Under the pieces are notes generated by a model. The model ran no database searches. It had not been told where the DNA came from and worked only from the letters and a program-made list of their open reading frames with translations. The position numbers and the translations under genes are program-made. From Stentor coeruleus (Eukaryota; Ciliophora; Heterotrichea; Heterotrichida; Stentoridae), in the NCBI GenBank assembly GCA_001970955.1, contig MPUH01000044.1, positions 62,001 through 126,000 on the forward strand: a DNA stretch of 64,000 nucleotides, written 5' to 3'. Below, piece after piece: positions 53,601 through 64,000 of the stretch. How positions within the stretch are numbered: the first letter of the stretch is position 1; every line of letters begins with the position of its first letter.

Positions 53601-56600
53601 GAACTAAGACAAGGAACTTGTATTCAATGCCCTGCTGGCTTTTATTGTGAACAAGGTACTGGGTATTATGAAGATTACTTATGCCCAGCTGGTTATTATT
53701 GCCCTCTTGGAACTCAATTTCAACATCAATATCCTTGTCCTCAAGGAACATATAGTCCACGAGAAGGTCTAAAATCATCATCTGAATGTTTAAGTTGCCC
53801 TCCAGGTTTTTATTGTGGAAGTTCAGGTAAAAGTTCTATTGACGATACAAGTGATCTCTGTGATCCTGGTTACTTTTGCAAAATAGGCTCAAAATTGAAA
53901 AATCCTCAAGCTGACTACCCTGGTGATTCTAATGGTGGAAGATGTGTTAAAGGCTATTATTGTCCAACAGGTTCAGCATATGCTTTAGAATGTCCAGGTG
54001 GTTCATATTGTAGTGGTTCTCTTTTATCAGCAACAAGCGGCCTTTGCTCTGCTGGATACTACTGTGTTGGCAAAGCATATTCAGCAACTCCAAATGATGG
54101 GACTACTGGTAATATTTGCCCTAAAGGTTATTATTGTCCAGAAGGATCCCTCTCTCCAACTGCATGTCCAAAAGGAACTTATCGAGGAATTAAAGGTGGA
54201 GTTGCACTTACTGATTGTACAGCTTGTCCTGCGGGAATGTATTGTGGAGGTGTAGGTCTAACAACTTATTCAGGAAAATGTGCAGCTGGATATTACTGTG
54301 AAGGAGGCAATTATGAATATAGACCAGCTGGTAGTAAATGTACAATTGGACATTATTGTCCTGAAGGAAGTAGTGCAGAAAGAGATTGTCCAGCAGGTAA
54401 ATATCAAGATCAAACTTTACAAGGATCATGTAAAGCATGTCCATCAGGATATTATTGTCCTACTGATGTGACAACTGAACCTACATTATGTGATAAAGGG
54501 TCTTATTGTCCTTCTGGATCTTCAAGTCCTCGATCATGTCCAGCAGGAACTTATAGTAACATTTATGGAAGAAAATTAGCAAGTCAATGTATATCTTGTC
54601 CACCTGGAAAATACTGCTCAGGAGGTTTAGAAATTCCAGATGGGGATTGTAATACTGGATATTATTGTTTAGGTTCAGCAACATCACCTTCACCAACTGA
54701 AGATGCCCAAGGAGGAAAGTGTTCAAAAGGTTATTATTGCCCATCTGGAAGTACTGGACCAATACCATGTACACCTGGTAAATATTGTGGTACTTCAGGA
54801 TTAGCTAGTCCTACTGATGATTGTGATGCTGGGTATTATTGTATGCAAGGAGCATATTTATCAAACCCTAGAGATAGAGTTACAGGAGCTATTTGCCCAG
54901 AAGGATATTATTGTGAATCAGGTTCAGCTTATCCTATTCCTTGTGATATTGGGTATTTTCAACCTAGTCAAGGTAAAATGTCTGTGGATGATTGTCTTAT
55001 ATGCTCTCAAGGATTTTATTGTGCAAGTAAAGCATTGAAATCTGTATCTGGTTCTTGTGCTGCTGGATACTATTGCCCAGAAGGGACAATATTACAGAAA
55101 GATCCTTTATATATTTGCACTATTGGTAATTATTGCCCTTCAGGCTCATATGAAGTTACTCCATGTGAAGAAGGAACATATCAAGATCAAATCGGTCAAT
55201 CCTCATGTAAAGAGTGTCCTGAAGGATTTTATTGTGATGTCGGAACTTCAGACCCATTAATCTGCCCTGAGGGTTTCAAATGTCCAGCAGGGACTTCTTT
55301 TTCATCAAAAATCGCTTGTGATAAAGGGTATTATAATCCTTTCCCAGGCCAAGCTGATTGTGTTATCTGTCCTCGTGGGTACTATTGTCCTGATTCTGGA
55401 GGTAATGGTCTAACAACTTATAATGAATGTGAAGTTGGTAGTTATTGTATAGAAGGGACAAGTTCAGCTACTGTAAATTGTCCAGCAGGAACTTATTCTG
55501 ATAAAATCATGCTTCAATCAAAAGACCAATGTATGCAATGTAGATCTGGCTATTATTGTTTAGGTGGAATTGAAGTTGCTAAATGTGAAGCTGGCTATTA
55601 CTGTGTATCAGGTTGTAATACAAAAACCCCAGATTCATATACAAATACAGGTACAGGTATGCCATGTCCAGTTGGTCATTATTGTTTAGAAGGTACAACA
55701 ATCCCTACACCATGTCCTGAAGGTAAATTCCGAGTATCAACAGGTGGTAAAACATCTGATGATTGTACATATTGTGAAGCTGGTTATTATTGTATACCTA
55801 ATGATCCTGTACCTAAACCATGTCCAATTGGTGCTTATTGTCCAGAAGGGTCAAGTACTCCATTATTATGTAAAGCAGGTTATTATTCAACATCAACTCA
55901 AGCATCATCAGAAAGTGTATGTAAAATATGTCCAGCAGGGTTTATATGTGATCGAGCTGGTATTGGAGATTATACAAATTTCCCTTGTACACCAGGGTAT
56001 TATTGTCCTTCTGGAGCACAATTGCCTATAGTTGCCCCTGAAAAACATTATTCGCCAGGCTATATGGCTGGAAGTGTTGATGATTTAGAAGATTGTCCAT
56101 ATGGGTTTTATTGTGAAGAAATGTCTACTGGTTATGCTATGTGTAGTATTGGAACCTATTGTCCTGTTGGAACTTCTGTCCCTATAAGCTGCCCTCAAGG
56201 TTACTTTTGTGATTATCAATCTAAAGAACCTTCTACTTGTCCTATAGGTTGGTATTGTCAAGAATATGAATACCCTATGAATGAATATCCACCTTTACTC
56301 TGTGAAGAAGGAACTATTTGTCCATTATCTACAAACAAAGTTTCTGGGACTACAAATGTTCAAGGATCTATTGTCCCTAGACAATGTTCAGCTGGTAAAA
56401 TCGCTATTATGGCTAGAACAATTACTTCATCTACTGTAACTTATTGTCAAGAATGTCCACCTGGAACATACTCTTTAGTTAGTAGTACACGATGTGAATA
56501 TTGTGATCCTGGATATATCTGCCTTGGAGGATCTACTATACCTAATCCTACTGATCGTGATGTTTATAATGGATACAAATGTGGACAAGGTTTTTATTGT

Positions 56601-59600
56601 CCAAGTGGTATTACTGAACCTATCCCTTGTCCTCAAGGAACTTATTCTTTAAATGAAACTTTAGGAGGTCTTGATGAATGTACAAATTGCCCAGTTAATA
56701 CATACTCAGACAATTCAGCAGCTACTAAATGTACAGATTGTAGCTCTTCTTCTACTAGTCAAGAAGGAAGTACAACTTGTATATGTAAAGGTGCTAAAAG
56801 AGTTTATCTTAAAATCAAATCAATATGTGTATGCCAAGCTGGTTTTGAGTATATAAAAGCTGATGGTACTGATGCTAGTACTGAAGATGGGACACAAGAT
56901 TGTACTGAAATTGTATATGCTAGATGTGCTACTGGACAAGTTAGAGATGAACTTGGTAATTGTAGATCTTCAAGTGACTGTAGTACAGCTTGTGATGGAG
57001 GTAAAGGTGAAAGATCAGTTAGTACAGGTATATGTCAATGTCAAGATGTTCAAGATGTTGACTCAGTATGTAATGCTGAATGTAGACAAACTTCAACAAC
57101 TTATGAATATGGAGTCGATGGAACAATAACTGAAACATTAAGTGATGGTACTACACAAACTTTGACCCCAAATGAATTGCCAGGATATAAAGGTAATATG
57201 AATTGTGATGGAAAAAGTTCATGTAAAATTTATTCTATAAACTTTGACTCAACATTTAAAGGTGAATATGGAGCATCATCAGCATTGAATAGAGCTAAAC
57301 ATAGAACTTTAGCAGATGCGACTAGTTCAGTTACAAATCCTGTAGTCTGTTTATCAGTAGGAGAGTCTATGATATTTACAGTTATAACCCCTGATCATTA
57401 TCCTATATATTTGAAAGACTCATTATTGAATTCTAATAAAGATTTTGATTATTCTGCATTTACTGAACTGTCTGAGTCTGTAAAAAGCGGAGATGATATT
57501 ACAGTTTTTGGGTTTACTTTTACTCAAGCAGGGATTTATTTATTTGCTGATAGTAAAAGTACAGATCAACAGATTGTTGTTGGAGTTATGAGTAAAGATC
57601 AAAAATGTCCATTTAATGGGGCTAATATCCAATCAAGAATGACTTCATCAATCCATCTTATCGGGGCGAAATTAGATGATAATATTGTCCTTACTGTTGA
57701 TTGGAATGTTGTATATGGAGTTATGGGTTTCTTAGTTTTAGCTATAGTCATTTTTGCTGGTATTTTCTATTATTATACTTTACTCACTTGGTCTGTTCCC
57801 CCAATGAAACGTATTTATTACCGTGAAGAGAATTTTGAACTTAACATAAAAGGAGATGAAGGCACAAGGACTACTATGAAAACAGTTATTGGAGGAAAAG
57901 AAGCAGACAGCTCAGGATCTGAAGCTGAAGAAATCCGTGAAATGATCTTTGAAAAAATCCCTGAACAAGCAGCTTTTGAAACAAACCCTCTTGGCGAAGA
58001 AAAATCTTTAGTTGATGCTGCATTATTACAAGCTATAAAAGATAAAATCCGCGATAATAATGCTATGTTCCTTGAATTCCTCAAACAAAACGAAGATGAT
58101 GCTTTGGATAGAATGAAAAGATTAGAAGAAGAAACTGCAGAACTTAAACAACTTTTACAATCGTTATTAGACCCAATAGCTATGATATCAGGAAAACCAG
58201 TTAAAGTATTCCAAAAAGAAGCTTTAACAACAGCTGATAATTTCTTTGGTGGCAGTGTAGGACCTTCTGAAACAGATTATCAAGAAGCTTTAAATGAAAT
58301 TGCTGATAACTCTGAACTTTTAGAACAAGATAAACAAAAACTTATGAATGAATTAAACTCAGAACTTATGAAATTAGATGACAATTTGAAACTAGAAAAA
58401 TCAAAACATGATTCAGAATTAGCGAAACGCTTAGCTGCAAGGGCAAGTAAAAGAAAGGAATTAGAAAGAAACAAACAAGAAGTAGAACTTGAAGAGAAAA
58501 TGCTTATTAAAAAACATCAACAGGAATTCTGGCAGATAAGCGAAGTATTAGAAAAAGAAGATCAAGTTTTGACAAATGAAGTTAATGAAGATAAGTTTGA
58601 TATGGCCCGTAAAGTTCATGGACAAAAAGCTATTGAACTCCAAAATAAACTTAGAGAAGGATTAGCTATAAGCCCTGAAAAACAACAAGAACTTATGAGA
58701 CAATATGAAACAGAAATTCAAGCACTTGAGAAAAATCTTACTATAAATCAAATTAAACAACAACAAGAACTTGCTAAAAGGATTGATGAGAAAAAACGTC
58801 TTAGAAAAGCTCAGATACGTGAACGTGAAGCTAAAATGCAAGCTGAAGTTGAGGCTAGACAAAAAGCAGAACTTGATGTTATAAAGAAAAAGAAACTCGA
58901 AATTGAAGCACAAGAAATCGTCGCTAGTGTCATGCCAGGATTTTCTGAACAAACTGATGATACTGCATTAAAAGAACTAGAAAAAAGACAAAAGGATGAA
59001 ATGCTTCAAGCTGAAAAACAACTTAAAGAAACTGAAGAACAAGAAATATCTAAAACTTTACGTAATGCAAGTTTGAATGAAGCAAAACTTTCTCAACAAA
59101 AATCTGCATTAGAAAAACAGCGACAACAACTTATGAGTAGTATGGCTTCGGCAACTGAAGAAGAAAGAGATGAACTTATAAGAGATATAGCAAAAACTGA
59201 AAGTAAACTTAAAGAAATCGCTGAAGAACAAGCTTCAGAACAAAAAAGGAATTTAGATGCTAGGTTGGAAATAAGGAGGAAAAAACGTGATGAAAAACTC
59301 AGAGAAATCAAAGAAAAACAAGAAAAGGAAAAGAAAACTGAGGAAAATGCTATGAAAGAACAACAGAAAGCTCAGAGAACTGATGCATTAGAAAAAGCGA
59401 TTAAAGATGCTATGGGTAAACTTCCTGAAGATCAAAAAGCTATAGCGATACAAGCGATGCTTGAAGAAAAACATGAGAATGAGAGGATTGAGTTACAAAA
59501 GAAACTTAAGAGAAAATTGAGGGATAGACAAAGAAGTGCGATACAAGAGATAATGAGAATGAAAGCTAATGATTTAGAAGTGTTGAGGAATGAGTTTAGG

Positions 59601-60599
59601 GAAAAGATGAAAGCTGCAGGAAGAGATGCTGAAACTTCAGCGAGGATACAAAAGGAAGAAGCTGATGCGATTAATAAATTGGATTACTTTTATATGAAAA
59701 AACTTGAAGGAATGCAAGAAGATGCTTGGAGAGACCAACAGAAGAAAAATCAAGATGAGTTGTTAGCTTTGATAGACTCACAGCTTGGGGAGATGAGAAA
59801 ACATCTTAAAAGACAAGACCCTAACACCCAACAATCAGAAGAAAAACTACGTAAAGAAAGAGAAGAAATAGAAAAAGAAGGTAGAGAAAAACTAGAGTTC
59901 CTAGCAAAACAGAAACAAGAACTCGAAGCTCTGAGGTCTCAAAAGCAAAAAGAACTTGAAGAAATGATTATGAGAGAAAAACAAAGAGAAGAACAAGAAC
60001 GGATGATGAAAGAAGTCCTAGACAAAAAACGAGCTCTAATGGAACGACAAAAGAAAGAACGTGAAGACTTATTAAAGAAAGGTCAACTAACAAAAGAGCA
60101 AATGGAAAGACTAATCGCCGAGCATCAAAGAGAACTAAATGCATTAGAAATGGCTATAGCAAGAGAAAGGGAAAGACAAATCGCCATAATGAGTCAAAAA
60201 ATCGCAGAAAAGAAAGCACGTAAAAGAGACTATGAAACAAGTGTTATGAAAATGAAAGAAGAACAAGATCGTTGGCAAAAAGAACTAGAAGAACTTCCAG
60301 GTATAAGTAATAAACAAGCTACAACTTTATTACTAAAATGGAGAAGGTATCCAAAGAAAGGTATAAAAGATATTGAAAAGTCCTTAAAATCAAATGACCC
60401 AGCTCAGAAAGTTTTGCCTATTATAAATAAACAAAAAGATGAACCAAGTAAGAAAATCAATAAATCGCCTTTAGAAGAATTACTTTGGCGTGTTGAAAAA
60501 ATTGAAAATACAGTTGATCATGTGCATGCTGAACATGTTGGAAATGTTATGAAATCAATTAAAAGTATTGAAGACAAGGTTAAAGTCTTAAAAAAATAA
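47625..60599 (+). CDS. Giant surface protein: beta-sandwich modules, Cys-rich repeats, TM, coiled coil
   Basis: Two exons (47625-47978, 47994-60599) encode 4319 aa. Order: signal peptide (MVPLVLLISLAMLTEA); Ig/Calx-beta-like modules to about residue 720 (for example SLTTLTFTTANYATKQTVTV); about 2350 residues of Cys-rich repeats (GYYCPxGSxxPxxCPxGTY, Ephrin_rec/GCC2_GCC3-like), several dozen copies; a smaller Cys-rich region with TNFR/EGF-like pattern to about 3150; one TM segment at about 3358-3382 (FLVLAIVIFAGIFYYY); and a roughly 935-residue cytoplasmic coiled coil rich in KE/EE. It is a type I membrane protein, likely linking the outer surface or a pellicle coat to the cortical cytoskeleton (inference). 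Start ATG at 47625; stop TAA. The coiled-coil tail ends in a basic, non-heptad stretch. Confidence 0.9.
47979..47993 (+). other. 15-nt intron (giant surface-protein gene)
   Basis: GTAATTTTTACATAG, phase 0, with A at position 10. It contains the TAG that otherwise ends the first 118 codons. Removal continues the frame with TDTSTTQFSVTLSVY. Confidence 0.95.
49801..56760 (+). repeat. Tandem Cys-rich coding repeat array
   Basis: About 7 kb of degenerate repeat coding for the GYYCPxG...CPxGTY...CxxC units of the giant surface protein. Unit length varies (roughly 40-60 residues) and copies differ at the DNA level, so the array is old and kept by protein selection. Its bias creates long spurious open frames on the other frames and strand. 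Confidence 0.85.
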
Positions 60600-60632
60600 C
60601 CATTTAGTTTAGAGTTTCAATATAATAAATAT

Positions 60633-60848
60633 ATGAAAAAACGTAGTAAGAGGCAGACGGATATGATTAGGTGCTTGGATAGTAAGATGAAGGATCTTGA
60701 GGAAATGCAGAATTTTATAGCATTGAGTGAGAGCTTTTTACCTCCGAGTAAGGTTTTGGAGAGTATGTTGGAAGAGATAAAGGAAAAAAGCAAGGATGAT
60801 AATTTGTTGAAAAAGTATGAAAAGAAGAAAAAATGCTTTATTGTTTAG
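60633..60848 (+). CDS. 71-aa coiled-coil protein with polybasic CaaX tail (CFIV)
   Basis: Start ATG at 60633, 33 nt after the stop of the giant surface-protein gene. The protein is helical and charged, with a short coiled coil (MIRCLDSKMKDLEEMQNFI). It ends KKYEKKKKCFIV: a polybasic run plus a CaaX box, the layout that targets K-Ras-type proteins to the plasma membrane. No intron of 15-16 nt joins it to the upstream gene. Family not recognised. It could be a small membrane-bound partner of the upstream surface protein's coiled-coil tail; that is inference from position. Confidence 0.65.
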   Translation: MKKRSKRQTDMIRCLDSKMKDLEEMQNFIALSESFLPPSKVLESMLEEIKEKSKDDNLLKKYEKKKKCFIV

Positions 60849-62944
60849 GATTAGATGAGGTGTAATGAGTTTTTTTTAAGAAATTTTGCATGGTTTGAAG
60901 CTTTTTGTTAGGAAAAGATTTGGGTTGTAAAAATTTGTAGTTTGATGGGTTAGAATTTTAAGTTTGGTTTTATTAGGTGTTTGAAGGTGTGGGAAATTGA
61001 TGAAGTGAAAAAAATTTATAAGGTTTTTGATTTGAGAAATAATTTCAGATTGCTAGAAAGATTTGAGATGTAAAATGTGGGAAAATTATGAGAAGCTGTG
61101 ATAAAGATGCTGCCTACGAAATTCTTAAACTAAAATGCCAAAAATTTTGTCATTCATATGGAAAATGTATAAAAAATAACAGAGAATAATAAGTTAGGAG
61201 TTTTATATTATAGTTTGAATATTAAATTTTTTATATTTTTTAGCATTTTATTCGTGAAATTTTGGTAGGCAGCGATTAAGAGAAGATGTGGTATGATGAT
61301 TGCTATCTCATTTTATATACAAAACCCAAATTTCCAAAGCTTAATATTCTTATTATAGACATCAATAAATGCTCATCATTAATTTTATAAGAATTTCTTT
61401 AAATAGTATTTTTTTTGTTATGTTGCTATTCATCATTTATATTTAAGAATAAGATAAAGTTTAGTATAAGGTAAAGAAACTACAAAAACTTAACTTTATC
61501 ATTATTTTTTCCCAGTTTAATAATTCAATAATATTAAGAATTTCAGTTTTTATAATGATAAACGGTATACAAATTCTAAAAAATAATAAACACCATATTT
61601 TATTAAGTCATGCATGATTCTTTCAAAGAATGTCTTATTATGCTTTTATTTTATCTTTTATATCACATGAAGTTTGTGAATCTTCCTTGGTAAAACCTAA
61701 GAAAATATCTCATTATAAACTATTTTTTTTTATCACAAACTAAGCATCTTTAATTATTTTCAAGCAAAACAACAATTTTCTCTAAAAATCTTTAGTTCTA
61801 TTGTTTATATCTTATAAATACAACTTTTACACTATACTATTTACCTAACTAAAAAATCAGCATTATTTTATACCCTTTAAGATTTAAATACTTTTTCTAT
61901 TGATATTGAAATATAAATGGATGAGAATTATCCTTAAGTTTTATATAAAATATATAGGCTATAAAGTTATAAAGTGTCTAAAAAAGATATGATTTCTTTT
62001 CAATACATGAGAATATCGAAAAATTCCAAATTTACCTTTTTGATATCTTTGTACACACACTATTGTGATTGATTTTTGAAGAAAAAAAATTTGAAGGTTT
62101 ATTGAAAACTCTAGTCAAGAATGGCTGTTATGAGTTTAGAGAAATGAGCTTAATTGTAAGATTTATGGTAAGAGTTTTATTAGTAGCATTGAAACATAAA
62201 AGTATTTTAATGAGATCTTGGGCAAGATAGTTTTATAGTAGAATTATGATGAGAAATAATTTTGAGCCATTAATATTTAAGTTTAGAAAAAAAGGAGTTT
62301 GCTTAAAATGTATTTTTTTTGTTTAATTTTTTAAAGGATTTTGAAGAATACAATGAGGGTTATTAGGAAAAGATTGGGCTCGTTATGCAATTAAGAATTA
62401 TGTGATTTTTTTGTAGAGGGATTTTATTGTTTTAAGTATCAGCTGAGATTATTATTAAGTTTTGAATATAGAAAATTATATTAGAAGATAGTATGACTAG
62501 TTTAAAATATAATAAAATAGGCTTTATCTTATATGAAAATTAAATCTATAATTTAGGTTTCTGAAGTTATTAAAGTAAAAATGATTTTAAAAAATTAACT
62601 GCATATTAAAAAGTTATTATATCATTATTTCATAAATTTATTAATTTAATCTATCATAATATCTTAGATTTCTTTGAAAAAATCTCATGTAAAATTGTAC
62701 AACCTCATCTGAAATCTTCACATCTTATCTCACATGCATCTTTTTATATTAAATAAATAATAAAGCTTAAAACATTAAATTTCTCTACAAAAACCCTAAT
62801 TTAATCTTCATTACAATAATCCACCCTCCAATATCAAAAAGCACTTTGCCTCCTAATAATCCTAATCTAATAATTCTATTAGCATAACCATCATTTAGAG
62901 TTGGATTATGGATATTGAATAAATCTTTGGGAAGAATGTGTTAA
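60849..62944. other. Long gene-poor interval
   Basis: G/T-rich at 60849-61080 (hand count for 60841-60960: 31 G, 2 C), then an inverted-repeat element (61109-61273), then 61300-61880 with more C than G, then G/T-rich 62050-62560, then C-rich 62650-62890. The skew switch near 61900-62050 marks a place where a short plus-strand transcription unit would be expected, but only reading frames under 30 codons are present, so an RNA gene is possible. None is recognisable to me. Confidence 0.4.
61109..61273. mobile_element. MITE-like element, 165 bp, with terminal inverted repeats
   Basis: The ends are inverted copies: GCTGCCTAC at 61109-61117 and GTAGGCAGC at 61265-61273. Imperfect complementarity continues inward (left TAAAATGCCAAAAA against right, reverse complement, TAAAATGCTAAAAA), giving arms of about 35-45 nt. 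GAT flanks both sides (61106-61108 and 61274-61276), consistent with a 3-bp target duplication. There is no coding capacity. It looks like a small non-autonomous DNA transposon or a retained internal eliminated sequence. A plain stem-loop is also possible. Confidence 0.6.
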
Positions 62945-63094
62945 GAGGATGTATATGATTATTCAGAAAGGGATAAAATTGATGAATTACTTAAGAAAAT
63001 TGCTTCTAAAGGAAATTTTAGTTTATCTAAAGCAAAAACAATAAAGAAATTGTATAGAAAATATTTATTAAATTATTATGAAATTAAAATTTGA
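62945..63094 (+). pseudogene. Coding-like fragment, rhomboid-tail-like, no start found
   Basis: Fifty codons, open from just after TAA (62942-62944) to TGA (63092-63094), with no ATG. The sequence looks coding (DKIDELLKKIASKGNF, SLSKAKTIKKLYRKY) and resembles the short helical C-terminal domain after the membrane part of many rhomboid proteases; this match is tentative. It lies exactly where the flank asymmetry predicts a plus-strand gene: C-rich before 62890 and G-rich after 63090. No 15- or 16-nt intron connects it to the ATG at 62907. It may be a decayed gene remnant or carry a sequence error. Confidence 0.3.
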
Positions 63095-63715
63095 TAGTGG
63101 ATTAAAGTTTATAGTGGGGTTTTTGTATTATGGTTAAGGATTTTATGATTAGATTAGGAATTTGGATGTTGGAAATTATATTTTTAGGTTTAGAGAGAGT
63201 TTATTTTAAAAAGGTTATGTGGTTTATTACAATGATATGAGGCTTGGTAAGGATGTAGAATGTATGATATATTATTAAAAGCAATGATTTTGCTATTTTA
63301 TATTTTAGATAAATAAATTTAATATTCAAAGGTTTATAACTTATAAAAATCATAAAAATATAATTCAAAATTTCTCTATCCATTCATCATAAAAGAAACT
63401 AAAAAGGGGTCAATATATCAAAAAAAAATCCATAAATTCAGACAAACCTCAGAAAATTCAGCATGTATACCAAGCGAAAATTACTTAGAATAGTAGAAAA
63501 GTTACCATAAAAAAAATTTAGCAAAATATTAAGTCCGAGGTAAGTATAATGTCTCATTTTTATATGTTTCGCAATCATCCCAACATAATTTCTTTAGCTT
63601 TTATCATCAACTAAAACCATTAAAAATACTAATCATCCTTGAAAATGACAATAAAAATTTTTATATTAAACTTTTCTAACCTTATATTATAGGTAAAAAT
63701 ACTCGAACATTGAAT
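63095..63715. other. Intergenic between convergent units
   Basis: G/T-rich to about 63260, then C/A-rich on the plus strand (3' flank of the syntaxin gene). The open stretch at 63201-63383 on the minus strand is A/T-rich and hydrophobic by composition only. No other feature is seen. Confidence 0.45.
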
Positions 63716-64000
63716 TTATAAATCTTCAACCATTGCTAAAAGTACTATAGCTAAAACCCCAAGTACAACTAAACTTACTATAGCAATCATACAGATTTTC
63801 TTCTTAGCATTACTCTGATGATTATTAGCTATAACAAGTTCTTCAGTAGCCCTATTAGTTTCTCTATATGCAACTTCAACACATTCTTCAGTTTGATATA
63901 AAAATACTCCTTGTTCTGATACTAAATTCGCCGTATCTTTAAACATCTCATTTACTGTCACGAGTTCCTGGTGAAGATCTTCAAGGTTTTTTCGTCTTTC
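63716..64000 (-). CDS. Syntaxin (Qa-SNARE), 5' part beyond the window
   Basis: Partial gene: the frame is open through 64000, and the upstream part lies outside. The visible 94 codons hold a SNARE motif (ELVTVNEMFKDTANLVSEQGV), with the zero-layer Gln in SEQG, then a basic juxtamembrane patch (NAKKK) and a C-terminal TM anchor (ICMIAIVSLVVLGVLAIVLLA), ending MVEDL. This layout is that of plasma-membrane or endosomal syntaxins, which pair with other SNAREs to fuse vesicles. The GTG at 63961 is not the start; codons continue past it in frame. Stop TAA at 63716-63718. Confidence 0.9.
   Translation of the reverse strand, partial: ERRKNLEDLHQELVTVNEMFKDTANLVSEQGVFLYQTEECVEVAYRETNRATEELVIANNHQSNAKKKICMIAIVSLVVLGVLAIVLLAMVEDL

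Noticed and set aside
49801-56760. Long open frames on other frames and the minus strand inside the Cys-rich array
   Set aside because: They are by-products of the repetitive TAT-TAT-TGT and GGT-CCT codon pattern of the real gene.
62951-62966. 16-nt intron candidate GTATATGATTATTCAG near the coding-like fragment
   Set aside because: The better reading frame runs straight through it, and removing it creates a TAA at the junction.

Overview
This window looks like macronuclear DNA of a heterotrich ciliate, most likely Stentor or a close relative. Four lines of evidence point there. The DNA is very AT-rich and genes are packed close together. TAA, TAG and TGA all act as stops, and reading frames of 2863 and about 4200 codons contain none of them in frame, so the code is standard, which is unusual for ciliates. 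Six introns could be read by eye; every one is exactly 15 nt, GT...AG, with an A at position 10, matching the tiny introns known from the Stentor coeruleus macronuclear genome. The gene content is ciliate-like: cilium proteins, many coiled-coil proteins and cysteine-rich surface proteins.

Layout. 1-5 kb: a basic hypothetical gene (-), a DCAF7/WDR68 WD40 protein (+) and an IQ-motif protein (+). 5-9 kb: an ankyrin-histone deacetylase fusion and a small coiled-coil protein with a lipidation-type C-terminus. 9.5-15.5 kb: a small basic protein, a tandem pair of cAMP-receptor-like 7TM proteins, a membrane-anchored short-chain dehydrogenase and a coiled-coil protein. 15.7-21.7 kb: a Cys-rich small protein, a CaaX coiled-coil protein, a DUSP-ubiquitin-like protein without a protease domain, a duplicated block with two N bases (possible assembly artefact), a p24/TMED cargo receptor and a protein of unknown function. 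22.6-26.8 kb: three tandem 7TM genes of a THH1/TOM1/GPR137-like family. 26.9-35.5 kb: a single-exon CFAP47-like cilium central-apparatus protein. 36-45 kb: a ZnT9-like transporter with two introns, a Rab GTPase, two coiled-coil/TPR-IQ genes only 4 nt apart, an 889-aa coiled-coil protein and a small unknown. 45.7-60.8 kb: a fourth THH1-like 7TM gene, a 4319-aa surface protein (beta-sandwich modules, dozens of Cys-rich repeats, one TM segment, long cytoplasmic coiled coil) and a 71-aa CaaX protein just behind it. 61-64 kb: a long gene-poor stretch with a 165-bp inverted-repeat element, a short coding-like fragment, and a syntaxin cut by the window edge.

Recurrent themes are membrane signalling and traffic (six 7TM proteins, Rab, syntaxin, p24, lipidated coiled-coil proteins) and cilia or cortex (CFAP47, IQ and TPR-IQ proteins, the giant coiled-coil-tailed surface protein). 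The most striking non-gene signal is strand asymmetry. On the coding strand, 5' flanks are C-rich and almost G-free, 3' flanks are G-rich and almost C-free, and the switch between genes is abrupt. The skew predicts gene direction and points to two possible missed transcription units.
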